Of a stretch of 47,728 nucleotides of DNA, positions 31,748 through 40,091 are shown one piece after another. Under the pieces are notes generated by a model that saw only the letters and a list, made by a program, of their open reading frames with translations, ran no database searches and was not told the DNA's origin. The stretch spans positions 1-47,728 of the forward strand of contig DASZWQ010000148.1 in the NCBI GenBank assembly GCA_035546535.1, in the 5' to 3' direction. Position 1 is the first letter of the stretch. Each line of letters starts with the position of its first letter. The translations under genes were made by a program, and so were the position numbers. The DNA is from Pirellulales bacterium. Its GTDB lineage: Bacteria; Planctomycetota; Planctomycetia; Pirellulales; JACPPG01.

Positions 31748-32896
31748 ATGACCCCCTTCCGCCTGGCACGCGTCTCGATCCGATTGCTCGCCGCGTTGGC
31801 CATGTTTCACGGCGCCGCTAGGGGCGACACGATCACGGTTCTCACGCCCGGCGGCACGGCAGCGTTGAAGCAAGCGCAAGTGATGGATGGCGACCTTTGG
31901 GTAACGCCCGAGGAACTGAAGCAGGCAATTCGTTTCGAGCTGAAGCCGGAAGGCGCTTGCTGCGGCGGCGTCTGCATTCCTATCGATCGTAGCCCGGCGG
32001 CGGGCTTCGTCCGCCAGGCCGATGGTACAACGCTGTTTAACCTTTCCAAGCTCGCCCGCACGCTGCGCGAACCGGTTGTCGCCGAGACCGAGCAGGGCGT
32101 GTTCAGCTTTGGCGAAGTTCCCGCCGTGCGCGCCGCGGATGCCGCCAGCGGCGCGGCTCCGGATTTCGCCCTGCCCGACCGCTCGGGCAAGATCGTGCAT
32201 CTGTCCGATTCTCGGGGCAAGAAGGTATTCCTCGTGACCTGGGCTTCCTGGTGCGGCTGCAAGCTCGACCTGGCCGGTTGGCAAACACTGTATGAAGAGC
32301 TGCGTGACAAGAATTTTCACATCATCGCCGTCGCCGAGGACACCGCCGGCGAGGCCGCGGCAGGCGAGTGGTACGACAAAGCGAAGGCCACCTACACGAC
32401 GCTCATCGATCGCGATCATGTCGTCAGCTCGCTTTATCATATGGTGAACGTGCCGACGGGCGTCTGGATCGACGAGCAGGGACAGATTGTACGTCCGGGC
32501 GAGGTTGCCTATTCACGCGACGTGGCGCTTATGTCCATCAAGGTAAACGGTTCGGACTACGTAGCGGGTCTGCGCGATTGGGTCGCCCACGGCGCGAAGA
32601 GCAAATATGTGCTACAGCCCGAGCAGATGCGCGAAAAGCTCGCGGGGCGATCGGCCGACGAGACGCTCGCCGACGCCCACTTCAAGCTGGCCACCTATTT
32701 TCAAGAGCACGACGAGCCGGCCCTCGCCGACAAACATTTCAAAGAGGCACAGCAGCTCAATCCCGACAGTTGGAATTATCACCGCCAGCAGTGGTCGTAC
32801 ACGCCCAAAGAAGCACTCGGCAATTGGCTGACCAAGGTCCGCGGACTGGGCGACAAGCCGTACTACGCGCCGCTCGCGCTACCGGCCAAAGATTGA
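31748..32896 (+). CDS. Exported thioredoxin-fold (redoxin) protein with CGC motif
   Basis: Probable thiol-disulfide or peroxiredoxin-like protein of the cell envelope; partner unknown. The 382-residue precursor has a signal segment (LARVSIRLLAALAMFHGAARG). An N-terminal domain to about 130 contains a CC-x3-C cluster (Cys71, 72, 76). A redoxin domain follows (APDFALPDRSGK) with TWASWCGCKLDL: Cys169 and Cys171 form a CxC pair where redoxins have CxxC. IDRDHVV, VPTGVWIDEQGQIV support the fold. The C-terminal 80 residues are helical with a TPR-like stretch (ADAHFKLATYFQEHDEPALA). The start at 31748 has GGAG about 10 bases upstream. The nearest neighbour upstream is hemP, 369 bases away. Confidence 0.83.
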   Translation: MTPFRLARVSIRLLAALAMFHGAARGDTITVLTPGGTAALKQAQVMDGDLWVTPEELKQAIRFELKPEGACCGGVCIPIDRSPAAGFVRQADGTTLFNLSKLARTLREPVVAETEQGVFSFGEVPAVRAADAASGAAPDFALPDRSGKIVHLSDSRGKKVFLVTWASWCGCKLDLAGWQTLYEELRDKNFHIIAVAEDTAGEAAAGEWYDKAKATYTTLIDRDHVVSSLYHMVNVPTGVWIDEQGQIVRPGEVAYSRDVALMSIKVNGSDYVAGLRDWVAHGAKSKYVLQPEQMREKLAGRSADETLADAHFKLATYFQEHDEPALADKHFKEAQQLNPDSWNYHRQQWSYTPKEALGNWLTKVRGLGDKPYYAPLALPAKD

Positions 32897-32962
32897 CCAC
32901 CGAGCAACCGCGCCTATCGGTAGGCAGCCGCGCACCATCCCGGTACAATCCTGCAAGCCAGG

Positions 32963-33029
32963 CGCGGCGAGAGCCGCGTTACGTTCGGGGGTAATCGCAA
33001 CTTGGAAGGCTAGCCCGCCAGCCTTCCAA
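32963..33029. repeat. Two hairpins before the aspartic protease gene
   Basis: CGCGGC-GAGA-GCCGCG (32963-32978) and TTGGAAGGCT, 8-base loop, AGCCTTCCAA (33002-33029, perfect 10-bp stem). They lie in the 150-base gap before the start at 33047. No T-run follows either, so a 5' leader structure or REP-like unit is likelier than a terminator. Confidence 0.55.
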
Positions 33030-33046
33030 CGGGAAAGCGTGGTTCC

Positions 33047-34486
33047 ATGCGCCGCCGTCTTCCGCGGCCGTACTCCGGCTTGCTCTTTGCGCTCATCGCC
33101 TTCTTCCTGCTCGCGGCAACGCACATACAAGCTGCCGGGACGCTCACGCTCGGCCCCGACGACGGGATCGCGCTCGATCAGCCGCGCGTGAGCGTGGCGG
33201 TCGTCGATCCCACGACGCAGCAGAACCTCGGGCCTGAGTTCTCGAACAGTTTTCTGCTCGATACGGGCGCCAACGATATCCTCATCGGCGGAAATGCCTA
33301 CGGCGAGTTGCAGTCGTCCAATTACCAGACCGTCGGCCAGTTCGACGACGTCGGCATCGGCGGCACCGCCACGATGGACGTCTCGAAGCCCTACGAATTC
33401 AACTTCGCCGGCGACGACGGCGTGCCGATCGCCTTGCCCAACACGCAGCTTTTGTCGAATCCGGACGCCGATCTCGGTTTCGACGGGGTGGTGGGCACTC
33501 CGGCCATGATGGGTCGCACCATCGATATCGATATGTCGGGTTGGTCGGGCGGAAATTTCGACACGCTGAAGACCAGCTTTCTGAACACGGCCCCGCCGGT
33601 GGCAGCGGCCCAGTATCACGTACCCCTGACGTTACAGAGTTTCCCGCCCACCCCGACGCATCCGGGCGGCCCGGTGCCGACAACCGCGCCACTGTCCACA
33701 GCGCCGGTCGTGGTCGCCAATGGCGGTCACACGCTGAACGCGCAATTCATCGTCGATACCGGCGCACAGATTTCGATTATTTCGACGGCCACCGCCGCGG
33801 CCCTGGGCATCGATCCGTCGAAAGCGACGGATTCACTCGACCTCAGCGGCATCGCTGGCACGGTCACGGTACCGGTGGTCGACGTGGCATCATTGGCCGT
33901 GAAGACGACCGAAGGAGTAAATCTCACGTGGACCGATTTGCAGGTCGGCGTTTATGACATCGACCCTAGCATCGCCGGCATCTTCGGCATGGATTTTCTG
34001 ACCAGCGGCTGGCTGGGTACGCTCTTGGGCGGACCTGACGGATATTTGAACCACGCCTATTTCGACTTTCGCAACCCGGCCAGCGGCACCGCCACGATGG
34101 TCTTGGACGTGAATCCCGCGCTCAATCACGTTTCGCTGACCGGAGACCTGAACCACGACAACATCGTCAACTCGCAGGACCTGGCGCTCGTCACGAGCAA
34201 CTGGCTGGCTAGCGGCACCGGCGTAACGGGCGATGTGAACGGAGACGGCATCGTTAACGCCCAGGACCTGGCACTGATCTCGTCGAACTGGCTACAGGGG
34301 ACGAGCGCCAATGCGGCGGCCGTCCCGGAGCCGTCAGCAAGTTGTCTGATCTTGCTGGCCGCGATTGGGCTCGGTGCGCGCCTGCTTAATCACGTGCGTC
34401 GCGGCCAACTCAGTTCACCACCCGCTCCATCCCAAAGGCCAACTGCAGTTGCGGGTCGTTGGTCGAGTCTGGGTTCAGTTCCTTGA
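33047..34486 (+). CDS. Two-lobed retropepsin-like aspartic protease with dockerin and PEP-CTERM
   Basis: Predicted exported aspartic endopeptidase. The 479-residue protein has a signal peptide (GLLFALIAFFLLAATHIQA). Two catalytic motifs lie 165 residues apart: FLLDTGANDILIGG with Asp72, and FIVDTGAQISIIS with Asp237, so one chain could supply both catalytic Asp residues. GIFGMDFL near 306 matches the post-active-site motif. A dockerin-I-like pair of calcium loops follows (GDLNHDNIVNSQDL, GDVNGDGIVNAQDL, about 366-420). A PEP-CTERM tail is next (VPEPSA near 426, hydrophobic helix, HVRRG). About 30 Ser/Pro-rich residues extend beyond, overlapping the convergent dcd gene by 77 bases, which is unusual for PEP-CTERM proteins. 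The Shine-Dalgarno is weak (GGGAAAG). Confidence 0.85.
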   Translation: MRRRLPRPYSGLLFALIAFFLLAATHIQAAGTLTLGPDDGIALDQPRVSVAVVDPTTQQNLGPEFSNSFLLDTGANDILIGGNAYGELQSSNYQTVGQFDDVGIGGTATMDVSKPYEFNFAGDDGVPIALPNTQLLSNPDADLGFDGVVGTPAMMGRTIDIDMSGWSGGNFDTLKTSFLNTAPPVAAAQYHVPLTLQSFPPTPTHPGGPVPTTAPLSTAPVVVANGGHTLNAQFIVDTGAQISIISTATAAALGIDPSKATDSLDLSGIAGTVTVPVVDVASLAVKTTEGVNLTWTDLQVGVYDIDPSIAGIFGMDFLTSGWLGTLLGGPDGYLNHAYFDFRNPASGTATMVLDVNPALNHVSLTGDLNHDNIVNSQDLALVTSNWLASGTGVTGDVNGDGIVNAQDLALISSNWLQGTSANAAAVPEPSASCLILLAAIGLGARLLNHVRRGQLSSPPAPSQRPTAVAGRWSSLGSVP

Positions 34487-34988
34487 AGAGCATGCTGGGC
34501 TGGATGTCGTGGTTGTGCTGATATTTGTCGCTGTCGTATTCCGTGTAGCTGCCGGCGATCTGGTGGTAGAAGATCTGGCAAATCGGCACGCCGGGGTAGA
34601 CACGCACCGGCTGCACGGCAAACATCTCCAACGTCCAAAAGCCACAAAAACCGACGTCGCCGAAGCCGGCCGTGACGTGTACGAACAGTCCTAGCCGGCC
34701 GATCGACGAACGCCCTTCGATCATCGGCACCAGGTTGTGCGTTTCGGTTCGCTCGACGGTTCGCCCCAGATAAAGCTGGTGCGGATTCAGGACGAGCCCT
34801 TGCGGCGGAATCGTGATCCGGCGCACGCGGTTCGGCTTGAGCATGTCGAGCACGACTTCTTCGTAAACCAGCAGCTCGTCGTGCAGCGACAAGTTGTAGC
34901 TGTTCGGGTTGAGCCGCGCGGGATCGAACGGATCGATCACGATATTGCTGCCAAGCTGCTCGCGGATTTCATTGCCGGAGAGAATCAT
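34410..34988 (-). CDS. dcd: dCTP deaminase
   Basis: Deaminates dCTP to dUTP, feeding dTMP synthesis; some members also hydrolyse the dUTP. The 192-residue protein has the trimeric beta-barrel landmarks LNPNSYNLSL, EGRSSIGRLGLFVHVTAGFGD and FWTLEMFAVQPVRVYPG. The catalytic Glu is in the LE following the second, and the nucleotide-binding Arg/Ser residues are present. The C-terminus (DIQPSMLFKELNP) is typical. Its 3' end overlaps the protease gene on the other strand by 77 bases. The gene runs in the same direction as nth, from which it is separated by 171 bases holding an inverted repeat. Confidence 0.94.
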   Translation of the reverse strand: MILSGNEIREQLGSNIVIDPFDPARLNPNSYNLSLHDELLVYEEVVLDMLKPNRVRRITIPPQGLVLNPHQLYLGRTVERTETHNLVPMIEGRSSIGRLGLFVHVTAGFGDVGFCGFWTLEMFAVQPVRVYPGVPICQIFYHQIAGSYTEYDSDKYQHNHDIQPSMLFKELNPDSTNDPQLQLAFGMERVVN

Positions 34989-35079
34989 TCGTGGTCGCTC
35001 GCTTTCCTGGCCGCGTGAAGTTTAAGTCCCGAACCGCTGCCACTCCCTGTTCGTTGTCGGTCCCGCTCTCTTCTCTTCT

Positions 35080-35153
35080 GTAGCCGGGCTCTACGAGCCC
35101 TGTGTTCCACCCTCGGTCATCTATCGGAGCCGCGGCTCACAGAGCCCGGCTAC
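35080..35153. repeat. REP-like inverted repeat (copy B)
   Basis: Arms 35080-35100 and 35133-35153 match at 18 of 21 positions, with core AGCCGGGCTCT shared with copy A at 16373-16438. Spacer is 32 bases. It lies between dcd and nth. Confidence 0.75.
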
Positions 35154-35159
35154 CGTTGT

Positions 35160-35972
35160 TCACATTGCCTTAACCGCTTTCCGCGGTTGACGCCCCGCCT
35201 TTTTCGTTTTCGCGGTGAATTTCGGAGCCGAAGCTACCTTCGTCCCGCCCTTCGCTACCGCCTTCTTCTGCTTCTCGCCGCCAGGCTTGGGAACCTTCGC
35301 AGCCCCTTTTTTCGAAGTCGCACGCTCCTCGACGCCGATGCGCGGACAGATATCCGCGAGCGCACACGTTTCGCACTGCGGTGATCGCGCCATGCAGACG
35401 CGCCGGCCGTGCTGGATCATGCGGTGGCTGAAGGCGATCCATTCCTTGGCCGGCAGCTCGCGCATCAGGTCCTGCTCGATTTTGATCGGGTCTTTGCTCT
35501 CGGTCAGTCCCATCCGGTTGCTCAACCGCGAGACGTGCGTGTCGACCACCACGCCCGAGGGGATACCGAAGGCGGTCCCCAGCACGACATTGGCCGTTTT
35601 GCGACCGACGCCCGGCAAGACGACCAGGCTTTCCATGTCGCGCGGTACTTCGCCGCCGTGCTTGTCGACGAGTTGTTGGCAGCAGGCCTTGATGTTCTTG
35701 GCCTTGTTGCGGAAGAAGCCGGTGGTCTTCACGCCCTTTTCCAATTGGGGCAAGGGGGCCCGCGCGAAATCTTCGGCCGAGCGATATTTCTGGAACAATT
35801 CCTTGGTGACGATATTCACCCGGGCATCGGTGCATTGCGCCGAGAGAATCGTGGCGATCAAGAGTTCGAGAGGAGACTCATGGACCAGCGCGCACTCCGC
35901 ATCGGGATAGAGCTGCGCCAGCTTGCGCGCCACGCGCATCGCATGGGTCCGGGCTGTATCGGTACTTGCCAT
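35160..35972 (-). CDS. nth: Endonuclease III with long basic C-terminal tail
   Basis: Base-excision-repair DNA glycosylase/AP lyase for oxidised pyrimidines. The 270-residue protein has the helix-hairpin-helix LPGVGRKTANVVL with the catalytic Lys, VVDTHVSRLSNRMGL with the catalytic Asp, and a [4Fe-4S] cluster motif C-x6-C-x2-C-x5-C (CMARSPQCETCALADIC). From about residue 215 a tail of about 56 residues, with 15 Lys and 3 Arg plus Ala and Pro, is absent from E. coli Nth; it resembles histone H1-like DNA-binding tails. The start at 35972 is chosen as the first ATG before the conserved core; the frame is open to 36089. Confidence 0.93.
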   Translation of the reverse strand: MASTDTARTHAMRVARKLAQLYPDAECALVHESPLELLIATILSAQCTDARVNIVTKELFQKYRSAEDFARAPLPQLEKGVKTTGFFRNKAKNIKACCQQLVDKHGGEVPRDMESLVVLPGVGRKTANVVLGTAFGIPSGVVVDTHVSRLSNRMGLTESKDPIKIEQDLMRELPAKEWIAFSHRMIQHGRRVCMARSPQCETCALADICPRIGVEERATSKKGAAKVPKPGGEKQKKAVAKGGTKVASAPKFTAKTKKAGRQPRKAVKAM

Positions 35973-36250
35973 GCGTGCCAAGACGGGACCGGCCGACAAA
36001 GCAATCGGCCGATTGTCACCCCGTTTCCCGTGATCTTTCCCGCGAACAGAAACTCGACGCGCCGGCACTGATTTTTGAAGCCACGGCAAATCCTGTCAAG
36101 CAGTTGAGCGCCGCGCGACCAGATCGTCCGACCAAAGCAATAAATCTACGCCGCGGCGCACCTCATAGTCGTGCGTCTTTACCGCCGCTATAATCGCAGT
36201 TGATCCCGCGAAACTCGCGGCATTTCCATCTTCGCGAAGGCAGTTCCGTC

Positions 36251-36643
36251 ATGGCGACGGCCGAATACGACCCGCTCTATCTGCGCGGCATCGAGCTGTT
36301 TAACGATTGCGAGTTTTTTGAAAGTCACGAAGCCTGGGAAGAATTGTGGGCCGAATACCAGGGCCCGTCGCGCAAATTCTATCAAGGCCTGATCCAGGCG
36401 GCCGTGGCTCTGCACCATTTTGGTAACGGCAACATTCGCGGCGCGAAAAAGCTGTACTACACCAGTCTCGGCTATCTCGAGCCCTACCGTCCGCGGCACG
36501 AAGGAATCGACCTGGATAAGTTCTTTGCGCAAATGCAAAGTTGCTTTGCCGACATCATCAACAGCGAAGAGGCCTTTCCCCAGGTGGAAATCGTGCCGGA
36601 CGAGATCCCCGAGATCCATTTGGACCCGGCACCCGCGCCGTGA
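36251..36643 (+). CDS. DUF309 family protein
   Basis: Small conserved protein of 130 residues; function unknown. The family core is visible: GIELFNDCEFFESHEAWEE, LWAEYQGPSRKFYQGLIQAA, VALHHFGNGN. The HE-xxW pattern and the helical layout are the DUF309 marks. GAAGG lies about 9 bases before ATG 36251. A perfect TATAAT at 36189-36194 could be its -10 box, but no good -35 is in place. It is followed 110 bases on by the Lon-substrate-binding-domain gene in the same direction. Confidence 0.88.
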   Translation: MATAEYDPLYLRGIELFNDCEFFESHEAWEELWAEYQGPSRKFYQGLIQAAVALHHFGNGNIRGAKKLYYTSLGYLEPYRPRHEGIDLDKFFAQMQSCFADIINSEEAFPQVEIVPDEIPEIHLDPAPAP

Positions 36644-36753
36644 CAAAGCTAAGCTTTCCTAGCGGGGTTGCGCGCTTATGGGGATTGCGCTTACTTGGAA
36701 TTGGGGCTTTTGACCGGCGCACGGCCGCGAATTACGCGCTCGATGAATTAATC

Positions 36754-37443
36754 ATGCCTCCGCTTGAGAACCTGAAGTTCGACTCCGGCTCCTTTTCGGG
36801 CGTGGCGCGGTTGTTTCCGCTCCCCAATCTGGTGATGTTCCCGCACGTGCTGCAGCCGCTGCACATTTTCGAGCCGCGCTATTGCGACCTGCTCGAAGCG
36901 GCGCTGGCCGACGACCGCCTGATCGCGATGGCCGTGCTCGCGCCAGGTTGGGAAAAGAACTACGAAGGCCGGCCGCCGATCCATCCCGTGGCCTGCCTGG
37001 GGCAGATCGCGACGCACGTGCGATTGCCCGACGGACGCCATAACCTGCTCTTGGCCGGCCTGGCCCGCGTGCAATTGGGAACAGAGTTGCCTGCCACGAC
37101 ATCCTATCGCAGCGCACCGGCCAGGCTGCTCGACGACGAACACCCGCCCGCCCCCGCGGCGGCCGTAGAATCGCTACGGCAGAAACTGCTCGCACAGTTC
37201 CGCACCAGGTTGCCCGACAACAAAGAAGCCCAGGGACCGCTCGCGCAGCTCATGCACAGCGGCATCGACCTGGGCGTGCTGACCGACATCATTGCCTACA
37301 CCCTCGACATGGATCTGGACTCGAAGGTCGAGCTATTGACCGAGCGTAACGTCCACGCCCGCGCCGAACGCTTGCTCGGACTCTTGTCCGGCGGTCGGTC
37401 GGCATCGCGCGCAGGGTTCCCACCGGAATTCAGCGCGAATTGA
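36754..37443 (+). CDS. Lon-substrate-binding (LON N-terminal) domain protein
   Basis: Stand-alone protein with the LON N-terminal substrate-binding domain; no ATPase or protease part. The 229 residues include FPLPNLVMFPHVLQPLHIFE, PRYCDLLEAALADDRLIAMA and GQIATHVRLPDGRHNLLLAG, all family marks, then a helical C-terminus (LIDIIAYTLDMDLDSK type). Such proteins are thought to act as adaptors or peptide-binding proteins. ATG 36754 is chosen where homology begins; the frame opens upstream at 36541 within the DUF309 gene, and no Shine-Dalgarno is seen. Confidence 0.88.
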   Translation: MPPLENLKFDSGSFSGVARLFPLPNLVMFPHVLQPLHIFEPRYCDLLEAALADDRLIAMAVLAPGWEKNYEGRPPIHPVACLGQIATHVRLPDGRHNLLLAGLARVQLGTELPATTSYRSAPARLLDDEHPPAPAAAVESLRQKLLAQFRTRLPDNKEAQGPLAQLMHSGIDLGVLTDIIAYTLDMDLDSKVELLTERNVHARAERLLGLLSGGRSASRAGFPPEFSAN

Positions 37444-37869
37444 TTAGGCCGCCGTGGCAGATGGTCTCTGGACCATGCTTACTTCCGGCGCGATGGCCAC
37501 CGGCACAAAAGGCCGTCCGTTACGAGGAACGTCAGAACATCCACTACGAGCCAACACGCGCGAATGACGCGAGATCGCGGCGGATTCTTGGGACGCTCAA
37601 ACATGCTCGGATTCTACCGCGCGGACGCATCGCGGCCTCCGGCGGTTTCGTAGTCAGAAAGGGAACCACTATCGACCTCTGTGTACCGCGAAAACGACAG
37701 GCCCGCCGTGACTAGAGAACCCAATGCTTTCCCAGATAGCGACTTGCGTAATTGCGAGGCCGCCGTGGCCGCTTGACCCCCCCACCGCGCCACCCTAATA
37801 TCCAGTGACGAGGGAAGAATGCCACGATGTCATCTCTCCCCAGGCTGCTAGCCCAGTGGAATGTGCTTT
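37444..37869. other. Intergenic region upstream of folE
   Basis: 426 bases. Apart from the promoter at 37773-37801 I see no gene, RNA or repeat. A 91-codon open frame beginning near its left end has no recognisable features. Confidence 0.5.
37773..37801 (+). promoter_or_regulatory. Probable folE promoter
   Basis: TTGACC (37773-37778), 17-base spacer, TAATAT (37796-37801). The start would be near 37808, about 60 bases before the coding start. Confidence 0.45.
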
Positions 37870-38520
37870 ATGGCGGATGCGACCGACGCGGTTTACGAAT
37901 CCCTGACCGCCGAACTTGATGAAGGCTCGCCGGTGACCGGCGGGGCCGCTGGCCAGGTTGATCAGGCCCGCATTCGCCGTGCCGTGCGCGAGATTCTGGC
38001 GGCCGTGGGCGAAGACCCCGATCGCGAGGGGCTGCGCGAAACGCCGGCCCGCGTTGCCCGCATGTATGCCGAACTCTTCAGCGGCCTCCACGACGACGGC
38101 CGGCAGCACCTGAAGAAGTTTTTCACGGAAAAATACGACGAAGTCGTGCTGGTCAAGGACATCAGCTTCAATAGCATGTGCGAGCACCACATGCTGCCGT
38201 TCATGGGCAAGGCCCACGTCGGCTATTTGCCCAACGGCCGCGTGGTAGGTCTGAGCAAGATCGCCCGCGTGATCGAGGTCGTGTCGCGCCGCCCGCAAGT
38301 GCAGGAGCGTATGACCGAGACGATCGCCGACCTGTTGGTCGAAGAATTGCAGGCCAAGGGCGTGGCGGTCGTCATCGAGGCTTCGCACTCTTGCATGACG
38401 ATCCGCGGCATCCGGAAGCCGGGCAGCATCTGCGTCACGTCGGCCATGCGCGGCGTGTTCCGCTCGAACCTCTCGAGCCGCTCGGAAATCATGAACCTGA
38501 TCTACGGCGATCGCCGATAA
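37870..38520 (+). CDS. folE: GTP cyclohydrolase I
   Basis: Converts GTP to 7,8-dihydroneopterin triphosphate, the first step of folate (and tetrahydropterin) synthesis, as a cytoplasmic homodecamer. The protein has 216 residues from ATG 37870. Landmarks are DPDREGLRETPARVARMYAE, the zinc site SMCEHHMLPF, GYLPNGRVVGLSKIARV, RRPQVQERMT and EASHSCMTIRGIRKPGS; the active-site Cys and His residues are all present. ATG 37861 is three codons earlier; GGAAT about 10 bases before 37870 is a weak site for either. The N-terminal 30 residues are acidic and unconserved. Confidence 0.96.
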   Translation: MADATDAVYESLTAELDEGSPVTGGAAGQVDQARIRRAVREILAAVGEDPDREGLRETPARVARMYAELFSGLHDDGRQHLKKFFTEKYDEVVLVKDISFNSMCEHHMLPFMGKAHVGYLPNGRVVGLSKIARVIEVVSRRPQVQERMTETIADLLVEELQAKGVAVVIEASHSCMTIRGIRKPGSICVTSAMRGVFRSNLSSRSEIMNLIYGDRR

Positions 38521-38617
38521 CGCGCGCGGGTGTCACCGACCGAGGGTGCCGCTGGTGGCTTGCCCACCAGTGTGAACAAACCGCTTCGAAACGCCGAGCA
38601 ATTGCGACACCTGACAC

Positions 38618-39370
38618 GTGGCCATTCTCATTCAATTCGTGTTGCGTCTGGCCTTTGGAATGGCCGCCGCGATGACGCTCGTTCCGCCGCGCCAGGTGAC
38701 GAGCGGCTATTACCGCAATAATCTGTACGTTCTCTTGGGTTTAAATGCGCTCGCGGCGCTAGCGATCGGCAGCAGTCAGAGTGCGCTTGGCTCCCCCTGG
38801 CCCGCGATCATTGCCGCCGTGCTCAGCTACGTGGGCGCCGTCGCCTGGCTGTATGAGCACTCGCGACTGGGACTGGCATTGCTGACCGCCATCGCGGCAA
38901 CCGACCTGGCCGCGGCCTGGCTGGCGATTCCCGCGACCGAATCGATGAACGCGCGCCTGCTTGTAGGGCTCGATCCGGCCACGGGGGGGCTTGTGCTCGG
39001 CACCACGATGGCGGCCATGCTGTTGGGACACTGGTATCTCAACGCACCTGGCATGCCGCTAGCGCCCTTGGTGCGATTGATCGGATTGTTGTCGATCGCT
39101 GTCCTCCTTCGAGCTTTGGTCTGCGCGGCGGGACTGGGGCTCGAAATCGACACCGCGGGGTGGCCTGACGTGAGCGAGGCGCTGTTTCTCGGCATGCGCT
39201 GGTTGGGCGGACTGGTCGGCACCGCGATCCTGGCCTGGATGGCCTGGCAAACGCTCAAAGTCCCCAATACGCAGAGCGCCACGGGCATACTGTACGTCGC
39301 CGTGATCACGACCTTCCTCGGCGAGCTGGCCTCCGGCCTACTGTCGGCCCAGGCGGCCTATCCTTTATGA
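38618..39370 (+). CDS. Polytopic membrane protein of unknown function
   Basis: Not recognised. The 250-residue protein has about seven hydrophobic helices, for example LFGMAAAMTLVP-type near 10-22, LYVLLGLNALAALAIGS, IIAAVLSYVGAVAWL, LLGHWYLNAPGM-flanked TM, LIGLLSIAVLLRALVCAAGLGL and ILYVAVITTFLGELASGLL. A histidine in GHWYLN within a helix could bind a metal or heme, but no partner supports this. It starts with GTG 38618 with no clear Shine-Dalgarno. It lies 97 bases after folE and 55 before the next zinc-ribbon membrane protein, so the three may share a transcript. Confidence 0.75.
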   Translation: MAILIQFVLRLAFGMAAAMTLVPPRQVTSGYYRNNLYVLLGLNALAALAIGSSQSALGSPWPAIIAAVLSYVGAVAWLYEHSRLGLALLTAIAATDLAAAWLAIPATESMNARLLVGLDPATGGLVLGTTMAAMLLGHWYLNAPGMPLAPLVRLIGLLSIAVLLRALVCAAGLGLEIDTAGWPDVSEALFLGMRWLGGLVGTAILAWMAWQTLKVPNTQSATGILYVAVITTFLGELASGLLSAQAAYPL

Positions 39371-39424
39371 TAGAGGTTTGATCCGCTGGGCGGATTGAGC
39401 CCTTTGCGTCTCCAGCAACCGACT

Positions 39425-39943
39425 ATGAACGTCACGTTCGCCTGCCCTCATTGTGAGCAAACGGCCCAAGTTCCGATCGCCAGCGATGCGCCGGGAGTTT
39501 CTTGCACGCATTGCCACGCCGCACTGCCGACGCCGGCGGGTGCGTGGGACGGCCAGGAGCTGGCCCGGTGCCTGATCTGTGGCAGCCGCGACCTGTTCGT
39601 ACGAAAGGATTTTCCGCACCGGCTCGGCCTGGCGATCGTCGTGGGCGGTTTTACCTTGAGCTGCATCACCTGGTACTTCTACTGGATGTACCTGACGTTC
39701 GCGGTGCTCTTCGCAACGGCGCTGGCGGATATGATGCTATTTTTTATCGTGGGAGAGAGCCTGACCTGCTACCGCTGCCGGGCCGAATATCGGCAATTGC
39801 CATCGATGACCGAGCACGGTCCCTTCAGCCTGGAAACGCACGAACGCTACCGGCAGCAGGCGGCGCGATTGGGAAGCGCCACCTCGGTCACGGCGGACGC
39901 GTCCCGCGAAGTTACGGCCAGGCATGACCGTGCGACCGAATAA
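39425..39943 (+). CDS. Zinc-ribbon membrane protein, 172 residues
   Basis: Not assigned. It starts with a zinc ribbon (CPHC near 7-10, CTHC near 27-30), then a second Cys pair (CLIC near 49-52). A hydrophobic hairpin follows (LGLAIVVGGFTLSCITWYFY and YLTFAVLFATALADMMLFFI), then a further CYRC pair and a polar tail ending in REVTARHDRATE. Cys pairs on both sides of the membrane hairpin suggest metal binding on the cytoplasmic face. ATG 39425 is the first start before the ribbon. Confidence 0.75.
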   Translation: MNVTFACPHCEQTAQVPIASDAPGVSCTHCHAALPTPAGAWDGQELARCLICGSRDLFVRKDFPHRLGLAIVVGGFTLSCITWYFYWMYLTFAVLFATALADMMLFFIVGESLTCYRCRAEYRQLPSMTEHGPFSLETHERYRQQAARLGSATSVTADASREVTARHDRATE

Positions 39944-40091
39944 CGCGCGGTCTGTGCGCCGTGCGGCCCGGCGCTCCGCCCAATTAAGACCGGTCGACAA
40001 CGCGTTAGCCCAGAGTAGCTTCGTCGTTCCGGCTCAAAGCCTGTCCAGCATCAACGCCTGACGCGACGCCCGCCGTCGCCAACCGCTCCCC

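Noticed and set aside
37440..37715. 91-codon open frame in the gap before folE
   Set aside because: No Shine-Dalgarno, no recognisable features and no coding-like composition.
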